Below the pieces are notes generated by a model, which was given only the letters and a program-made list of their open reading frames with translations, was not told the DNA's origin and did not search any database. A DNA stretch of 64,000 bases from Sabethes cyaneus (taxonomy: Eukaryota > Arthropoda > Insecta > Diptera > Culicidae): contig NC_071355.1 of the NCBI RefSeq assembly GCF_943734655.1, positions 19,108,268 to 19,172,267 of the forward strand, read 5' to 3'. Of the stretch, positions 11,134 to 22,048 are shown piece after piece. The position numbers and the translations under genes are program-made. Numbering within the stretch: position 1 is the first letter of the stretch; each line of letters starts with the position of its first letter.

Positions 11134-14100
11134 GTGAGTAATGCCTTTTTTTTCGTGGCTTATAATTGATGTTCGTGGACTGAGCCTTATCTTCAAGTTC
11201 AAATTCAATTTTAGTTTCAAGTCCAATATAAAACCAATTCATTTTTATTTTGATGCAATTTTCAATTCAGTTATGATGGAAAACTATCAAGAAAAGTCGG
11301 AAAATTATGCCTTTTCACATGGCATTTTTTTCCTTGTTAGACAATTTTTAATTTTTTGATGGCCAAATTTTGCTGATAACATTTTTTGTTTGTTCCTGAA
11401 GCTGAAAAATTTGGGTTTCCTGAATAATTACAAAATTACCTAGTTCAAAGATCTTAAGAAAATGAAAATTGGTATGAAAAAGAGAAAAAAAAGTGACAGA
11501 ATGGCAGGGAAAACGGAACATAAAAAAAGAAAAAACGTGGAAAGGAAAAAACGGATGTGAAATTTGGCCCGTTTTTTACTTCCGTTTTCTTCTTTCCTAC
11601 TCCACAAGAAGACTGAACATAAAAAGATTAGGAATGGAAGAGAAAAGTAGAAAAATAAGAGGAAAATAAAAACAGAACGTGACCGCAGAACGTGAAAAGC
11701 AGACGAACGACGAACGAATAAAAAACGGAATAGAAAATTAGAAAGCGAAAAAAGGCAAAAACCGGAGCCGAATCACAGAAAAAAAAGAAAATTTCAAAGA
11801 ACGAGACGAGAAAAGAGGAGAAACGGTCCTGAAAACGGGGAAATACGTACGATAAACAAAAAACGAAACGGCGGAAATTTATGACACAGGAAAAGGTCGA
11901 AAAGCTGGGAAGGAAAATAAGAAAAAAGAAACAAAGCAGGAACAGCAGGCAAGAAAAAGGAAAAAACGAGAAAGAGAAAGATGGAAAACGACATAAAAAT
12001 AGGGGATACGGAAGGGAAGCCAAAATGGAAATGAAGAATAAGGTGAAGAGGCCAAACGGAATATAAAAAGAGACACACGAGGAAATTGGACAGAAATATA
12101 GAAAAGAAAAACAAGTAAAACTCAGAAATCAATGATTCGTACTTGAATCTTCAAAGTTCACAGTATATGAATGGTTTTTGCAAATCTGCGCTTGTAATAC
12201 GATGGACGGTGGTAGCGTTTTCTGGAGCTAGAAATGAAAACTTGTCAACTTGTCAATCAACTTGTCAGTCCGTTGTCGGGGAAGAGGAAAAAACAATCGT
12301 CACCAGAATCCAAGCTGCTCAAAAAGCGCGAAGGTGTCCAGAGTAATAGCGAGAACGAGGGCACTGTTTCGAGCCAGGTTCTCGCACAAAGAGAAAGAAA
12401 AAGGTAAACTCAATTCTTGGCGGATACGAAGCAAAAGGTAAAACATCATATGTGGTAAAATTCGGATGCACCCAGAATGACAGATTGCTAAAAACTCCTC
12501 AGTTAAAAGCAACTTAGTGTTTAAAGAACTCGATTCTTAACCGATATAGAGAACAGGTTGTTGCACTTAAAGAAAATAGACGTTTGCTGGGCAATGGAAC
12601 TTCAAAACCGCTTCCCGCATCCCTACTCAACTGGAGAGATGACAAATGCATAGACTTCGGTCACCATGAAAGAACTGCTTAGGTCCAGGCAAAAAATTTG
12701 CAGGAATGCTAATGATACATTCCACGCACTTGTACATAATCAACATACAGAACGATTAATAATTAGCACATTGAAGTGTACACATATTACAATATGGTGG
12801 AAAAAGCGGTATTTCTGCGATGGTGTCCCGTTACAAAATGTAACTTATTATACGGTATAACTTATACCTACCTAACGGGTGGCAACTAAAATTTTGGAAT
12901 TTTTTCGCGGCCCTTATGCTTAACAACAAACGAGCTCAGAGAGAAATGCGAGTATTTATGTGTTAGCTCTCTCTCTCCTCTTTTTGCTAATATTTTTTGT
13001 TTTGTTTATGCTTGCCCAGTTTAGCTAAAAATGGCGTCGAAACAAGAAACGGTCTAAAATTTTCACGTCCGATTTTTTATAGTTTATTTTTCGGGAGAAG
13101 TAGTATTCACCTTCAATAGAAAAGTTTCCGCGTTCGAAAACTGTATTGTATAAATAGTGTAAATGTAAATTGTGAAAGTTGTTGCTAACGGGGAAAGCAA
13201 TTCAATGTTTGTCACTGCTGAAGACCCCAGAAGAATCGGCTATTTTGCTGGCAAACAAACGAACAGCGCGGCGCGGTCTCCAGGAAAAATTTTGTTTTTG
13301 TGAAAGGTTTTCAGTTAAAAATGCGCTCTAGCAGCAACTAGTGGTGCTGGACGGGATGTTAAACCATCCGGATTGGACTGGAACCAGATGAGAAATGTGA
13401 ATGGACGCTTATTCATGGATTTACATTGAAGGCCCTTGCTTAGGCAGCAACTCCGGTCCCCATTACCCCTGTTACCCATTAAGAGATGCCGGATGGATCA
13501 ACAAGGACACAATACAATTCAGTGTGTCACAACATTGAATATCTTTGGACGAAATAGCCGCTCGGCAAGTTAATGAAACAGAATCGCTTTTTAATCAGAG
13601 CTTAGAAATGAAAAAAATTGGGTCAGAAAGTTCCATTTGCATATATATATAATTTCAAGTTCAATACACAATTTTGTAGGATTGTTGTTCATATATATTT
13701 TCGAAAGCTTATAATTATCTATGTTTGGGTAGCTGTTGTGTTATCTCTTTTCAGAGAGCGAACTAAGGCGCTATAACATTGGCCAATAGCAGCCGGGCGT
13801 TTGGTATAAATGCCATAAGTTCATCACGGAGGGTCCGGATTATCACTTAACCTTTATTAGCAAAGATACTCCCAACGAAACAAATTTACAGTTAATCAGA
13901 AACGGTTGGTACGAGACGTCCCCGTTTCTTCTTCCCCTGTTGATTTTGAAATGCATCTATGTTTGAATAACTTATTCACACAAGATTTATTTCTTATAAT
14001 CGTCTTTGCGGCAATACTCCACAGTTGGTCTGGCCGATTAAACATTTGCAAATATCTCTGATATTTTGCAAATGTCAATACAGACAAGAAAATAATTTGA

Positions 14101-17100
14101 AATATTTCTATGATTAGAAATAATTAAAATTATTTCCAGGAATCCTTTATTGTGGCTGTGTTGGTATTAATAAGAATAAGAATAAATGGCGTCGAAACAA
14201 GAAACATTTCGGGAGTGCGTTGTTCACTTTTTTCGAATTGCAGCAGAAATCTCGGCAAAACGTATACGGTACGATATTTAAAAAGCAAATATGTTGCGGC
14301 TTCGACTGTTTACCATATCTTAAGATGCCCAACAACTATTCGCAAGCAAGGTAGTAGTAGTCCAGCCAAAATTATGGACGCAGAAGGACATCGTTTCTTT
14401 CTCGTTTCTTCAACAACAAGCCCTCTGCTTTGGCTATCAATTAAGACGCACCAGACAAATGTTTGAAGAAAATTTTGATCCCGTTTCTGCAAAATGCGTG
14501 CAGATGGACAATACGTGTTTTAGCCGGATAGAGCATCATCGCATTCCGCCAAAAAAACAATCATTCCTGAATTCATTTCATTTTTACCCAAAAACCACGA
14601 CCCGAAAAATCTGTCTCAGTGCGGCCAATCGAAGATTTCTTCGGGATTTTGAGTTCCTTGGTGTACAAAAATAACGGGAGAGCCACGAATTGCAAACAGT
14701 TGATTGGTAGAATCAAAAGATGCATTCGCAAAGTTGACATGACGGCCATACAACGCTCCTGTTTCGACGACAAACGAAAGCTTCGCCGAACAGCCGATTA
14801 CGGACCGTTTCCAAATGTACACTAATATTTTTTCAACTATGGATAATGATCTTTAATTTCGCTAAATCAGATCTTTTTCATGTATCTTTGTCTTTTTTTG
14901 ACAGTTTGAGAAAAAAATTCCAAAATTTTTGTTGCCACCCGTTAAATAACAACCTATATCAAAAAGTAAACACTACGTTAGAAAGTACATTTAGTAGACA
15001 TAATTTAAAACTTGTTTAATAACTTAGTCACAAACGCATTTTTTGCTAGCGGGAGCAAAATGTCAATGAAAGTCGGGTCCTCGTCGTAACGGGACTCGCT
15101 GGAATGTGTCTAATGAGTGCACATGGCCACCGAGGGCTATGCTCTGTAAAAGAGAGGACGGCAATCGGCACATGAAGGGTGGCTATAATTATGTCCTTTC
15201 CGTATACAGGCGAGAGCAAATCAACAGCAATGGAAGTCACTGAAGTAAATATGAATTACTGCGACACTGCACAGCAATTGTAAACGACAACAGACGAAGT
15301 GCGACGCCGGGATTATTGCGGAGCCATATTGAATTCCTACCCTCTACGGCCATTCCTACCCTCATGGACATTGCGAAAAGCAGATCGGCGTATACTTGGC
15401 GTATATGAACGAAAAATTTTGCGATCAATACTTGGCGGCAAGATAGAAAACGGCGAATGGCGTAGACGCATGAATCACGAGTCGTACGAGGTGTTCAAAT
15501 ATAGTGACATTGTGAAGCTGATCAGGTACCGGCGGTTACAGCGGGCTGGCATGTAGCCCGAATGAAAGAAGAAAGGTTCAGCAGATAACCTGCGCGAAGT
15601 CGTCGGCTTCGAGGTAGACCACGCATTCGTTGGGTGTGTGCGATCGAGGAAGATGCACGCGCAGCAGGAATGCACGGTGACTGGAGACTAGCAGCCCAAA
15701 ACCGAGAATCCTAGAAATCACTACTACATTCGGCTAGGACCCGCTAATATGGATTGCCGGCCATTACAGTAAAGTAAAGTAACAGGGGTCCCACCAGGGT
15801 CCTGGAATCGGTCTGGAACGGGATGTATATCAGGGTACTAATGCTGATTCTGAAGTACGTTTCACCTTTATGGCAGTGCGTGTTGAGAGTGCGCACAAAA
15901 CCATCGCCAGAAGCGGTCTTTACCACTGCCGAGACGATTCTTCTCGACATAAGAAAGATATCAGAGCAATAAGAAAAGCTCGCGAGACACATCGTTGACA
16001 CAGGTTGACGAATTCGGGCACGAAAAATAATGGAGTATCATTCAGGAATCACGAGTATGCAGTTCAAGTTACGCCAATCCATAAATATGCCAAGCTTTCG
16101 TTTAAAGCAAATCAAATTGCAGTGACCTTGGAGTGAATACTCAAGTAAATCTTCAGATTGTCGGCGTAGGATAAACGAGCGCCTTTAAGAACGCGGTTGA
16201 CATCATTGAAGTATTGTAAGAATATTAACGATTAATATTTTTTTGAAACGGTACAATTGATGAAGGGACAGTAGGAGAAGTAATGAAAATTTATTTGGAA
16301 AATGGAGGGGAATGAGTTGAAAGGTAAGGGGGAAGGAGGGGTATTTGGTAGCTACGCTTAACAAGTTGTCGTTGCGACTCCTACCTTTTGTCCAATGCTG
16401 GAAGGTGCATGAGTCGAACCAAGCTATAATCAGAGATTATAACCTGATTCTCTCCCCCCCCCCCTTACCTTTCCACTCTTTCCCCTTCATTTTCCAAATA
16501 AATTTTCATTACTTCTACTGTCCCTTCATCAATTGTAGTACCACTGTTTCAAAAAAATATTAATAAATATGTTTGACCGCATTTCAAGGTCAAGACTAAA
16601 AACTCGAGGTTGGCCTATATTAACGATCCCAAACGACTACCTTTTGGAATTCCAAACGAGGCTAGAAACGCATTAGATTGAACACCTTCAACCGTTACAA
16701 TCAGTTTACGACCTGCGAGATAGGAACTAAACCAACGCATCACACTCCCGCCGATGCCGAATCTTTCCAATTTAACAATTGCAATTGCATGGATGATCAA
16801 GTCGAATGTCGTAGACAAATCTGTATAGACGACGTCCGGTTGAGCACGATCCGATAAGCTTTCCGCAATATAGGATGTGATGTGAGACATAGGAGATTCG
16901 TAGTGGTTGATCTACCTGCGATGAATCCGTGTTGATCATCACTTAGGTATTGTTTGCAGTGTGACAACAGCGGAGTTATGATTGGATAACTTGGAAGTGG
17001 CACACCACAATGAGATTCCTCGGTAGTTATATATCTTTCCGATCCCCTTTTTTGTGAACAGGAAATATATGGGCAGTTTTCCATACGAACACCCATGCCC

Positions 17101-20100
17101 GCTTGAGACGGACCGGCTAAACACGAGCCGGAGGGGAATAAGCAGGTCAGTGCTGTGCGTCTTCAAAGACGCGGTCGGAATACCATCTGGGCCGGATATA
17201 GCCGAGGAGATTTTAACGTTGAGGTGGCTCTAGAAATCATTGATTAGTCGATGTTGAGATTACCCAGCGTATTCCCAATCATTAGCGGAACATAGTAAGC
17301 AGCCTGAATAAGCTGGTCGTCTGAGATTACTTCATCGCCTGAATATATCGGCAAGTAGTTGGCAGATATACTAAGGACCCGTAGCAACCTCACCATTCAG
17401 GATCATGGTTGAAGGAAGACACGATTCCTTACACTGAGTATTCGGTCTCACCTCTAAATGCTCTGCAGGTGCCGTCCAAAGTATGGTCTGGTTCTCTTGT
17501 ATACAGCGTTCAATCTCTTGTAATGATCATGCAGCGATGCTTGAAATATCTTAGGTTTATGACGGTCGATTTCGTGCCCAATTATGTGGGAAAGAGTCAA
17601 TGCTGCATTGTTAGCACCATTTGCATAGATATTGGCAAAGAATTAGAATTCCGAAAGTCATATGAAACATGGGATGACTTTCGTTTGACACGAATGATGG
17701 TCACGGAAGGCTTAACCCGTACGCGTCCGCTGACGAAGCAGTTGGTCACGTGGTTGATCTGTCGCAATATGGCAAAGCTGTAGCAATCGAGAAGCCGTAA
17801 TGCTCCGAGGTTTACAGTGGAGTGATCGGGATCCAGATGGAGACCACCCATGCTGGATGGTTGCCACAGAAGTTCTAGAAAGTTGAAATTGTCGATAAAA
17901 ATGAGTTCGTCTGTTGTGGTAGCCAAATCGATCACCGACATAACCGACCGGGAGTGACCATCGATCGGAGCAACGTCACGTACTCGATCGGGCGGAATGT
18001 AAATTCCACACAAATAAAGTTTACTATTTGCGAGATTGTTACGCACCCACATCTGCTCAATACTGGTCCATTAATACTATAATAATATCAATACTGGTCC
18101 ATTTTCGATTACTTTTGATTTCAATTTCTTGTTTACCGCAACAAGCACAACACCGTCCGTCAACTTTTGACTATTTTCGGGCCGCGGTCGGGACCGAACA
18201 CCTGACAAGAGAGAGCTCGCGGGTCAAGCCAGGACACGAGGATACCGTAGAGGATATCTTACCAGACATCGAATGCAGCCAGAAGGTAGTCGTTCAAGTT
18301 GCAGTTCATCCCTCCAGCGTTTTGGTAGAAGATTGGATTTGACTGCATGTTGGCCGATCTGAAAAAGGATGCATCAGGTACGGGGGGTTCGTTACATGGC
18401 TTGCAAAGGTACTAGCCTGAGGCTACGAATTGACAGGCTCTCGCACCGCATTCAACTACAGGACCGGGACGACTGTGGAGAGCGCAGGCTGCGATTAGGT
18501 TCAACAAGGTTTTTTTTCCTGTATGGACTCATCACTGTGACCATTATGGTTAGATCTATTGTGATATCGCCCGGGTGTTTGTTGTATAACCCGCACTGCA
18601 TTTATTTTGGCTATAGTCGCTATTGAGTGAGCGATATGCTTATTGAATTTTTTTTATGCGTGCTTGTGTGTAATTGGGTACCCTTCTTTCAATACTTTAC
18701 TCTACTTTACCCACCTCGTTCCACATGACAGCGCACAGTCCCCAATTATAGTCATCCCTGGCGTAGCAAACCAGTGCATTTTTACTATAAGGGTCTCATT
18801 TTTGCACTGTCAATAGGCCATATCGGGATAATATAGAACTCAGCATGAAGGAAGGGCGATGAGGGGCCTGAGAATAAACCCATGCTAAAGTCACTTTGAC
18901 ATCGAATGGCCTGATTCTACTAAGATTCGAACCCATGACCATTCGCTTGTCAAAGCAGACTCGGTAACCTTGCGGCTACAGAGCCCCTCAACAAGGTTTG
19001 TTGCAGTCAGGATTCGCTAGTTGTACATTTCAGCGACTTGTAGACGGAACAGTGCTAAAATTTTTCACTTCTTAAACAAAGTAAAGTTTTGTTTTACGCG
19101 CATTCTTGCCTGCGACTATGAGCGCACAGATAAACAGGGCTGGTTATTAAAGTTGACGAAGGGACATGGCTAGACTGCTACGGAGTCAGAAGAAGCTCCC
19201 ATCATGCCTCGTTGCGTGCGTTCTACCAGTCCAGTAGTTCTTGTACATTTATGCTCAGCGAACTCGAAGGGAAGGTGAATTTGTTGTTCCAGCAGGTTCT
19301 GTTGGAGTTGGACTGAGCTCGGAGGTTTGAATCCGGGTGTTGGGCCACTGGCTCATCTGGGTCATTTCTCCATGTCAGATTAAACAAGATTAAATTACCT
19401 CATTGCAAACTATTCCTATCTATTCCATTCTTAATTTCGCCAAACATACTAACTTAAATATTTCCATTCTTTCACTCACCAGAGGAAATGAAGAAACTCA
19501 CCGGCAGCATGGAGCGCCTTACGGAGCGAATCAAGTGGGCTAAGGCAGCGCTGGCCGAGTGGCAGCAGGTGATGGGAAACGGCGAGGAAACGAACAAACT
19601 GATTGCCAAATTTAGCCGTCTGGATGCCGGTCGGGCAGAGACCCTGGAAGCACGACGGCGAATGCTCGAGGACAAGGTATCCAAACGGCGCGCCGTGCTG
19701 GTGGATTTGACCGAGGAATATCGCTCGCTGGAGCAGGTACTGGAACGTACGTCTCAGCTGTACAGGCAGGCTCACCAGGAGCGGCGCCAGCTGGTGCTGA
19801 CGTGGAAGGAAGCCGTGAAGCACATGAATCAACGCGAGGGAGATATCAAAGTGGTTGAAGCGGAAATTGAACGAGCACGGGAGCTGAGCGATCTGCTGAA
19901 TCAGGATCTGCAAGCGCAGGCGGAGTTTCTGGAGGAGCAACAGCGGAACAACAGGGAGATTGAGTTGAATATTGCTGAGCTGAATGTTGAGGTGTCGAAG
20001 CTCCGGAATCGCTCGCAGGCTCTAACCGACAGTGTGCAGTTGAAAACGAATGAGTACCAGGTCACGCGCAAGACGGTGCAGAATGTGTCGAACAAACTGA

Positions 20101-22048
20101 CGGGAATGCGAAGCAAGAATCGGCAAGCTTTGATAGAGGAAGCGGAAAAGGAGAAGCAAATTCAGATCAACCTAAATCAGCTGGAAGAACTGCGAGATAA
20201 GTATGAGAATTTTAAGAGCAAAACGCTGTGTGCCCAGGAACGGCTGAGGCAGTTGAACGAGATTGTTGAACAAGAGGAAAAGCAGATAAAAGTACTGAGT
20301 GATGAAACGGTCCGGCTGTCAACGGCACTTTATCGGGCTCAAACGCAACTGGTTGCCATGAAAGATGAGGATAAGCTGTTGAAAATTGAAATAGTCTCCC
20401 TGGAGGCGGGTATAGTGAAGATTAAGGCGGCGATGAAGCTGCAAGAACGGGAGATTATTCGGCAGACGGAAATTTCCTACAACGTGGATTATAAGATGGA
20501 AAAGATGGAGGAGAGGATCGCAAATATGAGAGGGGAAAACAAGCAGGAAGGAGCCAACAGGGCGCATGCTAAGTTAATGCAAGCCGAGGGTGTCTATCTG
20601 AGTAGAAAGCAAAACTATTCGCTGCTGCAGGCGCAAATTGCTAAAGTTCAGATTGATTATCGTCAGCTGAATGCAGTTTTTCAGCAGGACGGTGCGGATA
20701 TCGAGCGAATGACCGGCAAGTTGAAGGAGAAGCTGTTGATTGTGGAAGGAGGCGAGAAGAAGCTGCGACAGGTTACGACCGAAAATCAGGAGAGACTGGT
20801 GGAGAAGAGTCTGCTGAAGATGAGAATAAATCAAATGGAGTCACGGGTTGACAAGCAGAACAATAAAATGTACACTTTGGAGCGTCATCGTGTGGAACTG
20901 GAGACTGCGATCAACGAGCGGTTGATTGATATACGATCGCAGAAGGATATGTTGTTGCTGAAGAAAAAGTATCTGCATGAGGAACGGGCTCAGTTGAAGG
21001 CGGACATTTCTGAGCGGGCTCTGAAAATCGAGCAGTTGAAGAACCGTTACGAACTTTCGCTTGATTTGTTGGGTAAGAATGACGATGGGACGACGGTGAC
21101 GGCAACTCAGATAAAAATTCAAAACGCTCAGGAGAAATATATGCTGCTGAGAGAGGGCAGTGAGTTGAACGTGAGAATTCTCAAAGCTGAAGAGGATCTT
21201 AAGGCACTGGAAAACACGCTGAAGCTGATGAATTTCACGAATGAAACTTACAAGCGCGGGTTTCAGACGATGGACGAAGACAATCCGGATATTCAGCAGA
21301 TGCAGCAGATTCAGAGTGACTACTGCCGGGCACTGAGTGCGCTGAAGAGTGTACGAACGGATTTGGCGCTGAACACTGAAAATCTGCACAATCTAAACGA
21401 GGAACGAGAGGAAAGTGACAAGGCGCTGGAGGCGGCACAGAAGACGCGCCTCGACAACAACGACATTCTGCTGAAGATCCAAAAAGAGCTGCTCGATCAA
21501 AATACCAAAATTCAACGGGCCGAACGCGAGCTTCGGCTGGCGGTTAAAGCGGCCAAAGCAAAAACCAATGACGAGGATCTGCTGGTCACGTTCCAGAAGG
21601 ATTTGAACCTCAAGGAGCTGGAGGAACGGAACGACATGGTAATGCACCAGATAGCCGACCTGATCGAGCAGGTTCCGGAGCTCAATCCGACGGTGAACAA
21701 GTATTTCTACGAGAAGGCGCTACGGTTGCCAGTGGTGCGACGTGCCAAGAGTCAGATTTCGTGGCGCAGTGAAAATTCCCCCGGATCGGAGTACAGCGTT
21801 CGGGGCGATACGCCTTCCTCGAAGCAGAGTAAGTAAAACTTCCAATTGTAGTTGTTTAATAAATTGGATTGTGGTTTTTTTTTCTAGTGTCCAAAATATC
21901 CGCCTGTTCTGCATCGAGCCGTTCATCGGACTCGTCGGACAATATTGCCAAATCGTTCGACAACCGGATGAGCGCTGGACTGTCGGTGATTCTGATTGAT
22001 TTTCCCGGTGCAAGCGGTAAGAAAGGTCAGCCTCCAGCGAAAAAGTAA
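10758..22048 (+). CDS. CCDC39, axonemal 96-nm ruler protein
   Basis: Orthologue of coiled-coil domain-containing protein 39, which with CCDC40 forms the molecular ruler along doublet microtubules that positions inner dynein arms and the nexin-dynein regulatory complex in motile cilia and flagella. In a mosquito the expected sites are sperm tails and chordotonal cilia. Exons: 10758-11133, 19483-21828, 21888-22048; both introns phase 1; 960 aa, close to the vertebrate length of about 940. Seen directly: an N-terminal FIPIANDENKRLLE motif, near-continuous coiled coil, the conserved segments KIEQLKNRYE and LKALENTLKLMN, a DLIEQVPELNP region, and a Ser-rich tail ending in basic KKGQPPAKK as in vertebrate CCDC39. 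The 8.35-kb first intron is packed with mobile elements. The frame is fully intact. Confidence 0.93.
11170..12135 (+). repeat. Polypurine dispersed repeat, copy 1
   Basis: 11170-11260 has TTTCAAGTCCAAT-like degenerate units; 11465-12135 is strongly purine-rich (GAAAAACGG-type phrases). Phrases in the same order recur at 53.5, 60.2-60.7 and 61.7-62.6 kb, for example GTGACAGAATGG, GGAACATAA and GAAACGGTCCTGAAAA. The shared order shows common descent rather than independent simple repeats. Phe/Ser- or Lys-rich open frames here are compositional. Confidence 0.65.
12136..12872. other. Noncoding intronic sequence
   Basis: Part of CCDC39 intron 1. CAACTTGTCA recurs in tandem near 12245-12265. No gene or element recognised. 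Confidence 0.4.
12875..14942 (+). mobile_element. Tc1/mariner-like DNA transposon relic
   Basis: Terminal inverted repeats start ACGGGTGGCAAC and continue through AAAATTTTGGAATTTTTT, matching at 30 of 31 positions; TA lies on both outer sides (12873-12874 and 14943-14944), the TSD of this superfamily. Coding remains on the plus strand from 14186: an N-terminal helix-turn-helix region (YLKSKYVAASTVYHIL) followed by RKQGSSSPAKI, and near the end RPIEDFFG, the region of the third catalytic acidic residue. Several frameshifts and stops separate the parts, so the transposase is dead. A 1.1-kb retro-insertion splits the start of the gene. Confidence 0.75.
13051..14185 (+). mobile_element. 1135-bp retro-insertion in the Tc1 transposase
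   Basis: The 20-nt ATGGCGTCGAAACAAGAAAC, the transposase start, occurs at 13031-13050 and again at 14186-14205, so the DNA between is flanked by a long TSD. It ends in ATTAATAAGAATAAGAATAA, an A-rich 3' tail as left by target-primed reverse transcription. There is no long frame. It could be a 5'-truncated noncoding part of a LINE, a large SINE or a retrocopy. Confidence 0.65.
15290..15785 (+). mobile_element. RTE-like LINE 3' relic
   Basis: Encodes VYERKILRSILGG and WRRRMNHE, then in shifted frames remnants of the tail seen in other copies, ending in TAAAGTAAAGTAA. Multiple stops; dead. It belongs to the same broad family as the relics at 25.4 and 44 kb but to a different subfamily with a different terminal simple repeat. 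Confidence 0.6.
16228..16562. mobile_element. Foldback (MITE-like) element
   Basis: The left arm, 16228 to about 16345, is the reverse complement of about 16447-16562, with identical long stretches (GATGAAGGGACAGTAG, AAAATTTATTTGGAAAAT) and a few indels, around a roughly 100-bp centre. The right arm has a C13-type run at 16455. No coding capacity. Likely a nonautonomous DNA element or foldback; target duplication unclear. Confidence 0.7.
16600..18090 (-). mobile_element. Jockey-type LINE relic (EN and RT)
   Basis: Minus strand. 18052-17597 encodes an endonuclease-like part (LYLCGIYIPPDR, then LIFIDNFN where DFN is expected). 17100-16615 encodes reverse transcriptase pieces: DQHGFIAGRSTTTNLL, VYTDLSTTFD (normally the catalytic D-x-S-KAFD block) and GIPKGSRLGSLI (normally PQGS). 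Substitutions at core positions and several frameshifts show that it is inactive. Clade is inferred from the motif style. Confidence 0.65.
18501..18999 (-). mobile_element. tRNA-derived SINE, copy 1 (with TSD)
   Basis: TSD TCAACAAGGTTT at 18501-18512 and 18988-18999. On the minus strand the element starts GGGGCTCTGTAGCCGCAAGG, has a B-box-like GGTTCGAATC (18933-18924) and ends in an A-rich tail (poly-T on the plus strand at 18511). About 475 bp between TSDs. A homologous copy lies at 30048-31521. This is a polymerase III type SINE resembling the mosquito Feilai group in general organisation; the family name is not certain. Confidence 0.75.
19483..21828 (+). CDS. CCDC39 exon 2
   Basis: Main coiled-coil exon, 2346 nt without a stop, about 781 residues rich in Lys/Glu/Leu/Gln. 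Junction codon AAG is formed with exon 1. Donor AGA|GTAAGT at 21829. Confidence 0.92.
21888..22048 (+). CDS. CCDC39 exon 3
   Basis: After a 59-nt intron (21829-21887) the frame continues as Q-M-S-K-I-S-A-C, a Ser/Asp-rich tail, and stops at TAA 22046-22048 after PPAKK. The Ser-rich and Lys-ending tail is a family trait. Confidence 0.85.

Larger units (their letters stand above)
11134..19482 (+). other. CCDC39 intron 1 (8349 nt)
   Basis: Donor GTGAGT at 11134, acceptor CTCACCAG ending 19482. It contains, in order, a polypurine repeat, a Tc1/mariner relic with a nested insertion, two LINE relics, a foldback element and a SINE. About 19000-19480 holds nothing recognisable. Confidence 0.85.

Noticed and set aside
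11628..12132. Long open frames in purine- or pyrimidine-rich tracts (also 6.3, 53.5, 60.3 and 61.7-62.6 kb)
   Set aside because: Translations are Phe/Ser or Lys/Glu strings caused by base composition; no domain, and overlapping frames are open equally.
18924..18987. tRNA gene suggested by a B box
   Set aside because: No cloverleaf could be drawn, and the sequence is the head of a repeated SINE with A-rich tail and TSD.
19476..21700. Antisense frames across CCDC39 exon 2
   Set aside because: Shadows of a Leu/Glu/Lys-rich coiled-coil gene; the sense frame has clear family similarity.
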